A stretch of DNA of 64,000 bases from assembly GCA_023078555.1 (NCBI GenBank), contig CM041202.1, forward strand, positions 1,546,022-1,610,021, in the 5' to 3' direction. The DNA comes from Ulva prolifera (Eukaryota; Chlorophyta; Ulvophyceae; Ulvales; Ulvaceae). The translations under genes were made by a program, and so were the position numbers. Shown in pieces: positions 33,601-44,101 of this stretch (within the stretch, counting starts at the first letter, position 1; each line of letters begins with the position of its first letter). A model generated the notes under the pieces. It worked only from the letters and a program-made list of their open reading frames with translations. It was not told the origin of the DNA and made no database searches.

Positions 33601-33629
33601 CTGTTTCGCAAGTCGTCGTGCAACGCCAT
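27684..33629 (-). CDS. Six-transmembrane K+ channel with cyclic-nucleotide-binding domain
   Basis: Seven exons are recognisable on the minus strand: 33,629-32,919 (cytosolic N-terminus, Ser/Gln-rich, ending FDVLPPDHHYITLFK); about 32,690-32,220 (S1 to S3, with the hallmark FLMDIYNNFRTGYYSATRGS); 31,543 to about 31,270 (RLLKIFKIAKLAQ as S4, then S5 ARLIFTFIAIFHGTACGFH); 30,875-30,671 (pore and S6, SLYWTFTTISTTGYGDIVPK); 30,311-30,030 (C-linker and start of the binding domain); about 29,517-29,299; and 28,976-27,684. The TTGYGD filter predicts K+ selectivity, as in plant KAT/AKT and animal EAG/HCN channels. The nucleotide pocket is seen as GEYFGELACLTGVRRTATV with its Arg. A disordered tail of about 300 residues follows. 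The junctions around S4 and before the pore are not resolved, and a small exon may be missing. The start could also lie further upstream. Membrane and possibly flagellar location is inferred. Confidence 0.82.
31098..31138 (+). mobile_element. Short insertion element inside a channel-gene intron
   Basis: gggtttcagtgtttgttttc followed by tcccgttcactcttttgtaa matches the right end of the element at 11,648-11,736 and 16,423-16,476. It lies in the intron between the S5 and pore exons of the K+ channel, opposite to the gene's direction. The left part is not recognisable here. Confidence 0.6.
32812..32853 (+). repeat. Short dispersed repeat (copy also at 7419)
   Basis: gtgtgttacaaggacaaagc then ctgtgaggcaggtagcacct, matching 7419-7460 with few changes. 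It lies in the intron between the first two channel exons. Confidence 0.55.
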
Positions 33630-33641
33630 AGTCTCTGTCAC

Positions 33642-34226
33642 GCCTGCAGGCGTTTACTTCCTGATCATGAATACCTGCTCAGGCAACACAAGCAGCACCT
33701 GGGAGCATCTGTATACCTGATTACAAGTAGACCAATGATGAACACTTGCTACTGTCATCATGCTTGACAGCCGCAGGAGCGACGGGCAGCTCGCTCTTCG
33801 GGGTGGAAATAGAAGTCGTCACGCCATTCCCAGCCGATCTACAGTTACACGGAGCGACTTGTATGTCTGCGATCACTTTCACAGATCTTCAAACTGTAAT
33901 CATCGAACGCAAGATCGGTTACCTCTGCAATGCAGATCGGAACAATTGTTTACCAGGAAGCGATTCATGCAGGTGTAGCAACAAAACCTGAAACACCTAG
34001 ACGCGTGCCGACGTCAAGAGTCCAGCAGCGTCGATGTCTAGTGCACATGACAGCGGCCCCTTCAAACCAGCAAATTGCATCTTGCCGGATCGATGTTCAC
34101 ATGTGTCCCGCGTTACCACGTCACGCAGCCGAGCCTCTGTACCAAGTTGGCCATACACGTGAGACACGGCAGCGCAGATCATTGCACTGATCCATGACTG
34201 CTCCAAAACGTTGTTGTAAGTATATA
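33642..34226. other. Spacer between channel 5' end and Mini-RNase III 3' end
   Basis: About 580 bp. It should contain the promoter of the minus-strand channel gene and the 3' UTR of the minus-strand Mini-RNase III gene. No other feature is seen. A CCTGCAG just upstream of the channel start could be an acceptor, so part of this may be an intron. Confidence 0.4.
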
Positions 34227-35919
34227 TCACGATGCATGCACCGCCGTTTTCATTGCTTCCATGAGACCTTGCCTTTCAGAGTGGGACCCTTCCTTCCTGG
34301 ACGAAAAACCATACAGAAGCTGTTCTAGGTCTAACGCTTCGGAGCGTGAAGTGAGCGTACATGACACATACAACCTGATCGTCGCCCAGAGTTTTGAGAA
34401 CAGTACAGGGAGCGGTGGGGGAGGGCGGGGGGACACCAAAGCAATTAATGTCACTAGTGATGCACCATGTTCGGGGCTCCAGTGTTCACATACAATCTCA
34501 ACTGGCTGACTGCCAACCTCTACCGTGCAGCTCGTCTTCACTCAGAGTTCCCAAACATGATATATCTGGCTTCCCATACCCAAGACATTCCATCATCCCA
34601 TTTAGTCTAGATGGGTTGCTGAGGTGGAGGTCCCCCACCTGCATCGAGACAAGCTTCGTCACAGTTTCGTCCTTGGTGCATATCATGTCAGTAGATCGCC
34701 TAATGTATAGCGCGCGATGCCCGTTGAACAAATTTGCCCTGATCGTCACACATGTGCCCTCGCCAAACTCTTGATGCATACATAGCCTGAGGATTGCACG
34801 CAAAGGGCATGATGAATCCAGTTCAACTCTTTCAGAACGCACCAGGACCTCCAGTGCTGAGGCACGCTTATACACTAGCAGCGGAAGGCGCTTCTTCTGT
34901 GTTCTCAGTGGCTTGGACCACTTTGCATTCAACGCCCAGCGCACCAAGTCTTCCTCGGAGTCTGTGAGCCACTCTGACTCGAGCCTATCCAGGCAATCTG
35001 CCTGCAATCACACATGGTGAGGCACCACTGCAGGTGTTCCATGCCAACAGCCGTGGCTCGTCTTCTCTCTGTGTAACTGTCGATCAGCTCATTGTCCATG
35101 CTACTCATGTCGAGCGCCCACCAGCCGCAAAACCAAGATCCCGACTGCGCCATTCGTGGCCGGAGGCAAGGGGGTGCTAGTGGCTGTTCAAGGAGTATCA
35201 GAAATGAGTTCTCGCAGACAGCAAAACATAGTGCCTGACCGGCTCAACTGCACTTTCTTCCCCTCAGATAGCAGAGACCTCGAGATCTCATCACGATTGG
35301 TAGCAAACCTGGTTCTCTGCAGAGCTGAGCGACTCCATTCTCTCGCGTGCTCGAGCGATTCCGGCTGGAGGGAACAGGCAGTGGCGCCGGATGTAGTACT
35401 CCCACACCGCATCCCCCAGCAGCGCCAACTCTATCGCATTCCAGTATTTCTGGGGCCTTGGAATGAGCGGGAGAGCATCATCTAAATCTGCAGTCATGGT
35501 CCCAACATTGATTTGTGGCAAATGACACCACGGCATGTGCAACAGCTGCTTCATCCTGATCCACTGCGCCGTTACTTACGCAGCCATGATGTATTCAAGC
35601 AAAATCAAATGGTTTACTTTGCTGCGAGGCGCGCCCAGTACGATTGCTGGCGAGGCAGGATGCCCTCCTTTACATAGCCCTTGGTGGCTCGCTCAACAAC
35701 TAGCTGAATTCACTCATGGCCTCATGATGTGATCTGCTTCCACGCACCTGATCGTTCAGTGCTGAGCTCTCGATATCCAATGTTTCCGACCAGTGAATGA
35801 CTGGCGTTCAGCCGCAGCTGAAGGCGTTGAATGGCACCACGTGCAGGGCGACGAACAAATGCAGCCCTCACAGAATCACGTGCAGTATAGCTGATGTTGT
35901 TCTGGATTGATGTACTCAT
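34227..35919 (-). CDS. Mini-RNase III, organelle-targeted
   Basis: Three exons are clear: 35,919-35,748, 35,487-35,309 and 35,001-34,843. Donors are GTGCGT, GTTTGC and GTGCGT, and the phases agree. The first encodes a basic, Arg/Ser/Ala-rich presequence (MSTSIQNNISYTARDSVRAA...) of plastid or mitochondrial type. The second holds LPLIPRPQKYWNAIELALLG then DAVWEYYIRRHCLFPP. This is the conserved start of Mini-RNase III, including the catalytic Asp in GDAV. The third has LTDSEEDLVRWALNAK and the helix VYKRASALEVL with the catalytic Glu. Mini-RNase III is an RNase III catalytic domain without a dsRNA-binding domain. It matures 23S rRNA in bacteria and trims rRNA and intron RNA in plant plastids. 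A last exon is suspected at about 34,380-34,227 (LTSRSEALDLEQLLYGFSSR and onward to a stop), but its junction phase is unresolved. It is head-to-head with the Rtt106-like gene. Confidence 0.75.
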
Positions 35920-36403
35920 ACAGTGCAGCCGGCTTGTGGCCGATCCCGCCTTATTACAAACACCCGAGATGGCGACAGCTCTTCAAAGTGAATCGCTGCA
36001 AATTGGCAGCAGCGACTCTAAAACGAGCAATCACGATGCCTATGCAGAGCTCCGATATCTAGATCGGTTGATGTTTCTGATTCTGCCTTGCACTACTGTA
36101 CTCGAATCAAACGATGCCTTGGGGTTGCACTGGCAGGCAACAGTGCATGGCGTAGGTGCGTCCATCAGGCAGTTGTGCTCCTCTCCGCCATATCAGCATC
36201 AAAACTAGGATAGCCACGCTTCAAGCTGCAATTTATGCCATAGTCATATAATTTGACGCGCCTAAGCTTGGCGACGGCATTCTATTTGACTTGACAGCTT
36301 CTCGATCTCCCCGTGCTGGGTCTTCGTTTATCTTTTGAAACACATCGAAACGATGTATGTGGCAACGACAGAGCTTCCGTGAACATTTTGTTGACCGCTA
36401 CAG
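35920..36403. promoter_or_regulatory. Spacer between divergent Mini-RNase III and Rtt106-like genes
   Basis: 484 bp between two start codons pointing away from each other, so the promoters and 5' UTRs of both genes share it. A TACAG acceptor-like site sits directly before the ATG at 36,404, so a non-coding first exon is possible. No known motif is recognised. Confidence 0.4.
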
Positions 36404-39393
36404 ATGGCGGACTCTGCCGATGGTCTGCAGAAGAAACTTTCCACTCTTTCGAATGCCGATGTCGCAGGCCAAATATGCGCATGCCTTGGCGAGCTGCAGA
36501 CCGCAAATCCCAACTTACATGATCGCCTCACTTCATTACTACATCGGCTGTCAGAGGTCAAATCGGGTGTGATCAACTATAACCGCAGCGCTGCACATGT
36601 TTTGCTTCATCAGGCAGAGGACAAGGCGCAAGCAAACAATCGGACAGCACAAGTGTAGCATTGACAAGGACTCAAACTATGTAGGAGGAGCCAGTGAAGT
36701 CAAGCAAGAAGCATCAACGCCTGTGCTAGATCCCTCCTCTGTGCTCACAACGCTTCCAGGCATGAGCTGCGCCAGCCCCAGGTCAGGCTCGTATCACCAC
36801 GGGCCCAGCTCAAAGTGCCTCAAAACTGCAAATCATCTGCATCTGACTGCTTTGCAATGTCCCTGATAAGCAAGCTTCAGTGATTGCACTGACAACTTCA
36901 GCTTCCTGGAAAATCACGCGCTCATCATGCAGAGGGAAGTTCGACGTGATCTTCACGACTGATGGCCTGGCGCTTCGCAACAAGAAGAACCTGATCAATG
37001 TCCCGTATGGCTCCATTGCCTGTGTATACATTCTGGACCGCATGAAAGAGGAGCGTGCCAAGAAAGTCTACATGCTGCTGCAATTCGAAGACAACTTTTC
37101 CGTTGCACATGGCAAGAAAAGCGTGCAGAACATTACAATCGAGACCAAAGACTCGCTGGAGCTTGATGCGAAATTCCCGGAAACGCCGTCGAACGGCGAA
37201 CAGTCACGGGCGTTCAAGGTCAGCCCTCTGTGACAGTGCCCACTCAATTCTGCTGCGTATGCATAGCAATAGCAACAGCAAGCCAATAGCATGAGAGATT
37301 TCTGTGCTACCTGTGACCATGCATGGCGGTTGCCAGAGCGATACGATGCTGCTGCAAATCTGCTCCTACTGTTTCTCTTGTATGATTCAGTCGTGTATCA
37401 GCGGTCAACTTTCCCTGTGGACAAAGCTATGCAATCAGACACATGTACATACAAAAATACATTCATAGCTTAAACCTCTGCCAGTACTGGCACGCGACAG
37501 TGCCGTGAGCTTCACCAGGAAGCGCGGCTATCGTGTCTGCTGACAGCATTCCCGTGGGTAACAGCCAGGTGCAAGCTGCAGGGCCCGGCCGCGGTGGTGC
37601 TGTGCCAGCTGCTCGGTCAAATGAAGGTCACGAACTTCAAGGCGCCAGAGGACGCGGTGTTTTCCGGCCGTGGGCGAGCGCCCTGCATACCTGCCCTGCA
37701 CAAGTTCAACAAGGGCTGGCTCTTCCCGCTCAAGGGTGTCCTCGTCTTCATAGGTGCGACACTTTCCAGGCTCTTTATGAATGCCTGTGTCCCGTGTTTC
37801 GAGGCGCCCACACCCTAGGGCAAACAGCAGTCGCTTGCAAGCCGCCCAGCGCCAAGCCGTCAGCGCTACTGGTTTTAAGCGCGCTTGAAACCAGTAGCGC
37901 TGACGGCGCGGTGTGAAGACCGCCACGTTTGTGCACCAGTCATGGCCTCTTTGGGAAGCGCCCAATCAGACCGCCCGTAAGCGTTTGTAGAAGTTTAGTG
38001 CACCAAATCATGCATGTAGCCAATCGTATCAGGGATGTGGCCTTTGGAGCGACAATGGTGCATGCACGCATTGTACCCGGGACGGGCAGGCACACGCCAT
38101 GCACCGCCGGCTTGCCAGACCACCTCACAGCCTGTCACAGGCATAGGCATACATTTAGTTCCTGGACACGATCACAGGCATTGTGAAACTTCTCAACAGT
38201 TCTCTCAAACCTCTGGCAACCCGGACAGTGTGGCCTCGCCAGACAGTCTGCACGCTCAACCAAGCAGATGCAGAGAGTTCATACATGCCGAGCGCTCAAC
38301 AGCTTGGCAGTCCGCCACTGCGTGACGCAGGTCAGCCGTCTCAGTGCCTACGCTACTGGCCAAAACTGCGGAGCCTCATCATCGGCCAAAAGCGTGAGCG
38401 CCGGCGGCGCGAGGGCATGTGGGAGTGTGAAAGCCGTGCGCGTGCGGGAGTTGAGGTGTGGAAACTCAGAGACCGAGGCGTGCCCGTGCAGGAACCGCCT
38501 GCTTTGCGATCCCGCACAAGGACATCCTCGGGGTGGACATGCCGGGCGTCGGCGGCGACCGCCGCACGTTCGACCTCGTGTGCTACGGCCACGGCGGGGA
38601 CAAGCTGTGCGAGCTCGTGCAGCTGGAGACCGGCGACCTCCCCGCCTGGGGCGAGTACATGGTGCGCCTCCCACCTGCGCGGCCAGGCAGCACCCGGGGG
38701 CTGCCGCCGGGGTGACAGCGCCTCGTGCTGGCCCGAGCAAGTGTGCACATGACCCGTGCGGCGAGCGCTTTCCAGGGGCCCCTGTAGCCACATGTGACGC
38801 GGTCTTCAGCCTGATTCCGACCATGTTGGGAGGGCCGGAGCATCGCAAACACCAGCAGGATACATTGAGCCGGCTTGTTGGTGCAAGGCCCGCGCCGTGT
38901 TGGGGGGTGCACGCTGGGACGAGAGAGAGCGTGTGCGTGTGTGCAGAGGAAGGAGGGTCTGAAGCAGGTGGCGGGCACGCGCGAGGAGGGTTCGAGCGAT
39001 CCCGGCCCAGCGTCCGGCGGCGAAGAGGACGACGATGACGAGGATGCCGACGACGAGGACTTTGACGCCGGCGAGAGCGCTGGCGAGGGGAGTGGCGACG
39101 ACGCCACCGGCGATGGGGCCGCCGGCTTTGGCGTGTGTGGCGGCAGCGCCGCAGGCGCCGGCGCCTCCGGTGGCAGTGCCAGCGTGGCGGGGCCCAGCGG
39201 CGGCGGCGGCGGCAGCCGCGCCGCGGCGCGGCCACCGCCGCGCAAACGGTTGCGCTCGGCAGCGGGCGGTGGCTCGGCGGAGGTGTTGGAGCTGCCGGAG
39301 GGCGGGATGGATGAGGAGCTGCTGTCAGAGGGTGGCACGGACGAGGAGTCAGATGGAGGGGGCTCGGACGTAAGCTCTGGGGATGACGCGTGA
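36404..39393 (+). CDS. Rtt106/Pob3-type histone chaperone
   Basis: Six exons with consistent phases: 36,404-36,566, 36,685-36,781, 36,933-37,218, 37,582-37,753, 38,492-38,661 and 38,947-39,393. They encode 444 residues, close to yeast Rtt106 (about 455). The first PH-like domain reads LPGMSCASPRGKFDVIFTTD and on to IACVYILDRMKEERAKK. The second (about 183-300) reads VVLCQLLGQMKVTNF, CIPALHKFNKGWLFPLKGVL, then FAIPHKDILGVDMP and RTFDLVCYGHGG, which matches the tandem-PH Rttp106-like domain. After the KEGLK motif comes an acidic tail (EEDDDDEDADDEDFD, about 322-336), then a Gly/Ser/Ala-rich region with a basic patch PPPRKRLR and a second acidic end. Proteins of this fold bind H3-H4 and act in nucleosome assembly in the nucleus. 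There is no HMG box, so it is not SSRP1 itself. The first junction (GGGTGTGATC) is the least certain. Confidence 0.85.
37856..37907. repeat. 52-bp near-perfect palindrome in an intron
   Basis: The left arm gccgtcagcgctactggttt-taagcg is followed at once by its reverse complement. The arms match at 25 of 26 positions, and the one mismatch would be a U-G pair in RNA. It lies in the intron between exons 4 and 5 of the Rtt106-like gene. In RNA it would be a 26-bp hairpin with essentially no loop; in DNA it is cruciform-prone. No flanking direct repeat is evident. Confidence 0.9.
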
Positions 39394-40920
39394 GGGCCGT
39401 GATCGTGTCAGTGCTGCCACTCGTTTGTCTCGTCGCGTAGTGTGTTTTGGACTCATATGGAGTCGTCGTCGCGATCGGTATGTGTTTCGTGCCAGTGAGG
39501 TCCATGTGCCTGGGCATCTGGCACGCTTTGAGCATGAAGTGTGTGTCGACCTGTGCAGAGGCAGGTGTGGTGATGCTCCTGCTCTTGCTTTTGCCGACTA
39601 CCGGCATGTGTGATGTTCATGAAACAGCTGCGGTATGTTTGTTAGAACGGTTGCCAGTGAGGGGCGCCGATGGATGAGGCATGCGGACTGGTGGTGGCCT
39701 CCGTCACGGTATCAATGGAGCCGGTGAAAATGCTTGCTAGAATATTGCATGGAAGTTGCTGTCTAAATATGGTGATTGGCCCACACTGTGGGGCCCACAG
39801 CCTTCAATGGCGTGTCGTATATATATATATTGCGCCTTGGTGGTTTGGGGTGTATGCGGTGTACACGATTGGCACAGTTTGCATCATGGTCTTGACAGCT
39901 ACGGTGCAGCGCCACTCTTAACCGTCCTCAGGATGTATGCTTACATGGTGTGTTGCATCAGGATGCGCAGCACCGTCCAAAATTGATGCAGACAACTGTA
40001 CACATGCCCTTCTGAAACAGCAAACTTTGCCCTGTGGCAGCCTTGACTCTGATTTGCATCAGTGCATCTCCTACAACGTTGATAGAGCCTATGATTGAGC
40101 CACAGCCTCGCACCCTCTACATGAAACACTTGCTGGCCCTGTGATTGCAATCCGGCGGTCTGTTGCCGTTCATCACTGTTGCAGTCGTCACATCGTCCGC
40201 GTCAGCATCTCTCTGCGTGTCAAGCAGCTGTATCCTGGGGGCCCAGACACTCTCGATAGTTGCTGATGACCTGCACACACACCGTCTGCTGTGGGGCTCG
40301 GTGGTGCCATGTTCCTGTGTCTGCGATGCTTCCTGCCTCCCCAAAGTCATCCTTGTAAAGCACTCTGCCTTCTGCAGGGCAAACTGTGTGTGCTGGACAC
40401 AACGAGCCCAGCAGCTGCATTGTGGCAAACGGCCCAGTTGTCCCACATTGAGCCATGCGGAAGTGGCCGTGGGATCATGCGCACATGCATGTGTGCATGC
40501 TTGCCTGGGTGGTGAGCAACATTGGGGTCGTGGACTAGTCGCCCGCGTCCGCGAATGGAATGTTCTGCAGTTGAAGTGTTCCCTGGGCAGTACGGGTGGA
40601 CTGCGTGGCGTCCGACTGCTGCGGGAGCTGATCTTGCACTGCCAGAGGTGCCGTATGAGCAGCAAACATAGGACCGTATATGTATACGACATGCATATGC
40701 AACCATGCATGCAACCAGAAACGCACTCACGCTGCCAGCATCTTCACAGCCTCCATTCCTTGCACCACCATCGCAGTAGCTCTGATACCTGCCCCCCGGC
40801 CCCGTCTCTCGAACAGCTTACTTCAGTGTACCTTCACAGGTGCCAAACACATACGCTACAAGCACAGGCAAGGCAACTTCGCCTCTCAGCCGACATCTGC
40901 AGCGAGCCCACGCGCCGCGG
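39394..40920. other. Convergent 3' spacer
   Basis: 1.5 kb between the 3' ends of the Rtt106-like (+) and SETD9-like (-) genes. Frames of up to 280 codons exist on both strands at 40,117-40,984, but they are Cys/His-rich without conserved motifs and overlap the SETD9-like last exon in another frame. A short TA run (39,820-39,830) is the only repeat. Confidence 0.5.
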
Positions 40921-41894
40921 TCACGCCCAGCGGCGCTGCTCGGCCAAAAGGTCCACCGGCCGATACCACGGCGGCCGGGGGTGATTAGGGTTGAGCCGGT
41001 AGTCCATGAACAGCTCCTCGTCTTCCAGCCGCCGCCGCGCGACCAGCACGAGCCCCGCCACGCGGTCCCCCGCCACCGCCTCCACGGTGGACGCGCACGA
41101 GATGTAAGGCAGGAAGCGCCGCAGGTGCTTCTCGTCTGCATGCATGTGCGCGAGTCGGAACACGACAGCACCGGCCTGTGCACCCCGCACAGGCTCACAC
41201 CGTCGCATCTTGTGTGACCGGTGGTGACTGCAAGGCTCACGCCGAAGGTGGGTAGTTGTACCTGCGATACACGGCGGCAGAGACGCCGTACAGCAGCACT
41301 TCTGCAGTGAATATTTGCAGCCGTGATCGGCACAGTCAGCAAGCTGTTCCTTGCAGTGGAATCCCTGTGGGAACCCTGCGTATCGCTAGATCTCTTCTCT
41401 GCTTTTGGCAACATATGCTAGCGATTTTGTCACTGACCGCATGAGATTGCTTCCGCATCGCGACACAGCACGCACAGCACGCACAGCACGCGGCGCACCG
41501 TCGGCGAGGCGGAGGTCGAACGGCGCGAGCAGCACGTTGGGCTTGGCGCCGGGGGGCGGGTGGTTGACGTACGCGGCGGCCGCGAGAGGATGGCGGCCGT
41601 CGACGAGGTTGAGGCCGTGGTCGAGCGGCTGCCGCGCGGCGACCCACGCCGCGCCGGGCTGCGCCTGGCCGCGGCCCCAGGGTTTTGCGTCGATGAGGGT
41701 GTTATCGTAGCGCGCGAGGATGGCGTCGTTGCCGGTCGTGATGTTCGGGAAGCCCTTCATCTCGCTGCATGCGGTGGGGGTCATGGGAGGGGGTTACATG
41801 AGCGATGGCGGGACGTGTGCTGCGCATGGATTCAGTGGTGTTGCCTTTCTGCGTCGAAGTTGCCGATAATCCCGCAGCCAGCTTGTCACATTGT

Positions 41895-41928
<34 letters not shown>

Positions 41929-43054
41929 GGGCGTGGGTGCTTCTGGTCACCTGTGCTAATCGCCGCAATCGCTGTCATTCTACTGCCGTATTCTGATGGG
42001 ATCGGCACAAGTGAGACCCAGGTCGCCTGTGGTGTGCTGTCATGGAGACTGACCCAATGGTGGCTATGATGCACAAATGAGTTGGCTATGGCTGACAGCT
42101 CTCATTGAACAAGTAACAAGTGCGACGACCGCTCATCCTGTTGAAAAACCGCCCGCTAGACAAGGCTCATTGGCCCGTGAAAATAGAGTCAATACATAGT
42201 CGTAAATGACTGCTTTCCATAAAGCAAAGCAGTTATCAGCTCGGTAAGAAACAGTCACCACCGGAAATTCACCTCTCATGTTCTCTCTGACCGCCCAAAA
42301 ATCTGGAAAAAGACATCAGCAACGCAGCGACCAAACACCGCTGGTGGCAGCGCCCAGTTCAGCAAGAACGTACAATGTGCATGTGCGGGGATAACAAGCA
42401 AGAGGGGATAACAAGCAAGAGGGGTACACACGTGTGGTATGCTTGGCTGTACACAACACCAGGATGGATCGCGACGACCTCTCCGAGCTCAGCAGAGCCC
42501 CGCAGCCACACCCCATCGCCTGCAGCCTCATGCTCAATCCCCGACTTGCTCACCTCGAGCCTGAATCCTAGAGCCTCAGAGGCGGCCTGCCTCAGATCCT
42601 CTGCTGTGAGGCAATCCGCAACTACCAGAGGGGAGAGCTCCTGCAGCTCTGCGTCTCGGCGCTCCTTGTTGGTGAGCTTCTCACGGCCGGCGAGCCATCG
42701 GGGCGGCTCATATGGCGCTTCCTGTGGGTCTGCCTCGGCATCTGCAGCTCTGACGGCATCGGAGGCGGAGGAGTTCCTGTGTGACCTGCCTAGCTGAGGC
42801 TCCTCCGCAGCCGCAGACCTGCTTTCAATATCTTCGTCTCTACGAGTTGATGGCTGAGCATGTGCTGCATCTGTGCCTGGGCTATCTTCACGAGGCGGGG
42901 ATCCATTCGATGATGATGCAATGCTTGAAATGGGACCGCTGGCTAGCTGAGATGTATCGACAGCAGCGGGCTTGGCTTTGGCGCAGATATCATGGAAGAC
43001 TGTGGCGGTGTGCTTGAGGGCGGAGGATATTGAGGAGTTGATTGAAGCATACAT
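40921..43054 (-). CDS. SETD9-like SET-domain protein
   Basis: Three exons: 43,054-42,432, 41,764-41,499 and 41,135-40,921. Donors are GTGTGT and GTGCGC, acceptors ATGCAG and CTGCAG, and the phases agree. They give 367 residues. The N-terminal part is Ser/Glu-rich, then helical (LTAEDLRQAASEALGFRLEV). The SET domain starts GDGVWLRGSAELGEVVAIHP then GVVYSQAY. It continues ILARYDNTLIDAKPWG and HPLAAAAYVNHPPPGAKPNV, and ends HLRRFLPYISCAS and DEELFMDYRLNP. The order GVF-PGTVY-DG.LID-NPLA..YVN-PNV-EEL..Y is that of human SETD9 (299 residues), an uncharacterised SET protein. The NH..PNV and EEL..DY motifs expected for S-adenosylmethionine binding are present. The substrate is unknown. The 32-G run lies in the first intron. 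A further upstream exon is likely (see 43,097-43,297). Confidence 0.8.
41895..41926 (+). repeat. 32-base G homopolymer in an intron
   Basis: An unbroken run of 32 G in the first intron of the SETD9-like gene (C in the transcript). Its real length may be wrong in the assembly. Confidence 0.9.
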
Positions 43055-43096
43055 GGCCTACAGACCAGCATGGACACACTCACTGCTTGTGATTAC

Positions 43097-43297
43097 TTGA
43101 TCAGTTGTGACAGACAGCGGTGCAGTGAGGGTGCGCACCTCTGTCGTCATGCTGTCAGCCTTTCGTATTGCATGGTCTGCTACCTCGTCTGTCGAGTTGC
43201 CTAGCTCTGTGGCGCCTGCACAGGTGATGCATTCCTCAGCTACCTGGATGTTAGCTAATATCAAGGCTGATGCGGGGCGAAACATGAACAGCCCGAT
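43097..43297 (-). CDS. Probable upstream exon of the SETD9-like gene
   Basis: On the minus strand a CTCAGCAG acceptor is followed by 67 in-frame codons (FMFRPASALILANIQVAEEC and onward, helical and hydrophilic) and then a GTAATC donor. The next exon would begin after CTGTAG at 43,057 with GCC ATG, also phase 0. The frame therefore stays open into the SETD9-like coding sequence. If real, the protein is longer and starts further upstream. I recognise no family for this segment. Confidence 0.45.
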
Positions 43298-44101
43298 CTG
43301 CTGAGTGTGTTAAGCACTCATACAGTGGCGCCGTAGACTTGCCGCATAAAGCAAGACGAGGCCCATCGCACCATGCTTGATGTGCGCATGCACTGAGGTG
43401 ACCAGGTACAGATAGTGCAAGTCCTGCCTGAATTGCTCGTGCTTGAGATCATCTCCTTTAACTTGACGAATAGCTTGTCTCAACTACATGGAACACGTGC
43501 TTGGTGGTATGAGCTGTGTTGCACCGGCCTTGCGAAAGACTGTTTGACACAGGCACGGCAGGCACGGCAGATGGCGTCCGCTGCGAATCAAAGTTACCCA
43601 CGATCATAGACTCGGAACAGCACCGCTGACCAGAATGGGCGACTGCATCCTTCAGGAGTACGAAGAGCGGAGACCGCAGATTGATACAGGCGGTACTGCA
43701 TGGCGATATACGCTGACGGTTCCGCAACAGTTGACGCAACAGCTGCACAAGCTTGCAGCATTACGGCTATGCCCCATGGCTATATCCGGAACTGTGATAA
43801 TACATGTCTGCGTTTGCAGTCTCTGAGCGGCAAGCGCGTGTACGCAGTGCTACCGCCACCCCATGCATTGCCAGGATTCGCATCGCAGTGCACAGTCCAC
43901 AGGCCAATTGTCCGCCGCATCGAATTATTGCTACACCGGCTGTAATTAAGCAAAGAGTGGGCTGTCCTGTCGCAACAGGGGTCCGGGGCCCTGAGCTCCT
44001 TACCCCACACCGAGTTCCGCGGTGCTTATGCCGATGGCTGATAGCGCTGGATCCTTAATGCAGTAGGCAGGGAGAAAGGTCGACGCATACGCAGTTCAGC
44101 T
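43298..44101. promoter_or_regulatory. Spacer between divergent SETD9-like and EF-hand genes
   Basis: About 800 bp separating two genes that point away from each other. No conserved frame or motif is seen. It may also hold the true first exon of the SETD9-like gene. Confidence 0.35.

Noticed and set aside
36592..36658. Reading the first Rtt106-like exon through to its stop at 36,656
   Set aside because: That ends the protein before the PH domains; a GGGTGTGATC donor at 36,567 joins in phase to the next exon with the conserved LPGMSCASPRGKF.
40145..40984. 280-codon plus-strand frame
   Set aside because: It is Cys/His-rich without conserved motifs and overlaps the SETD9-like last exon on the other strand.
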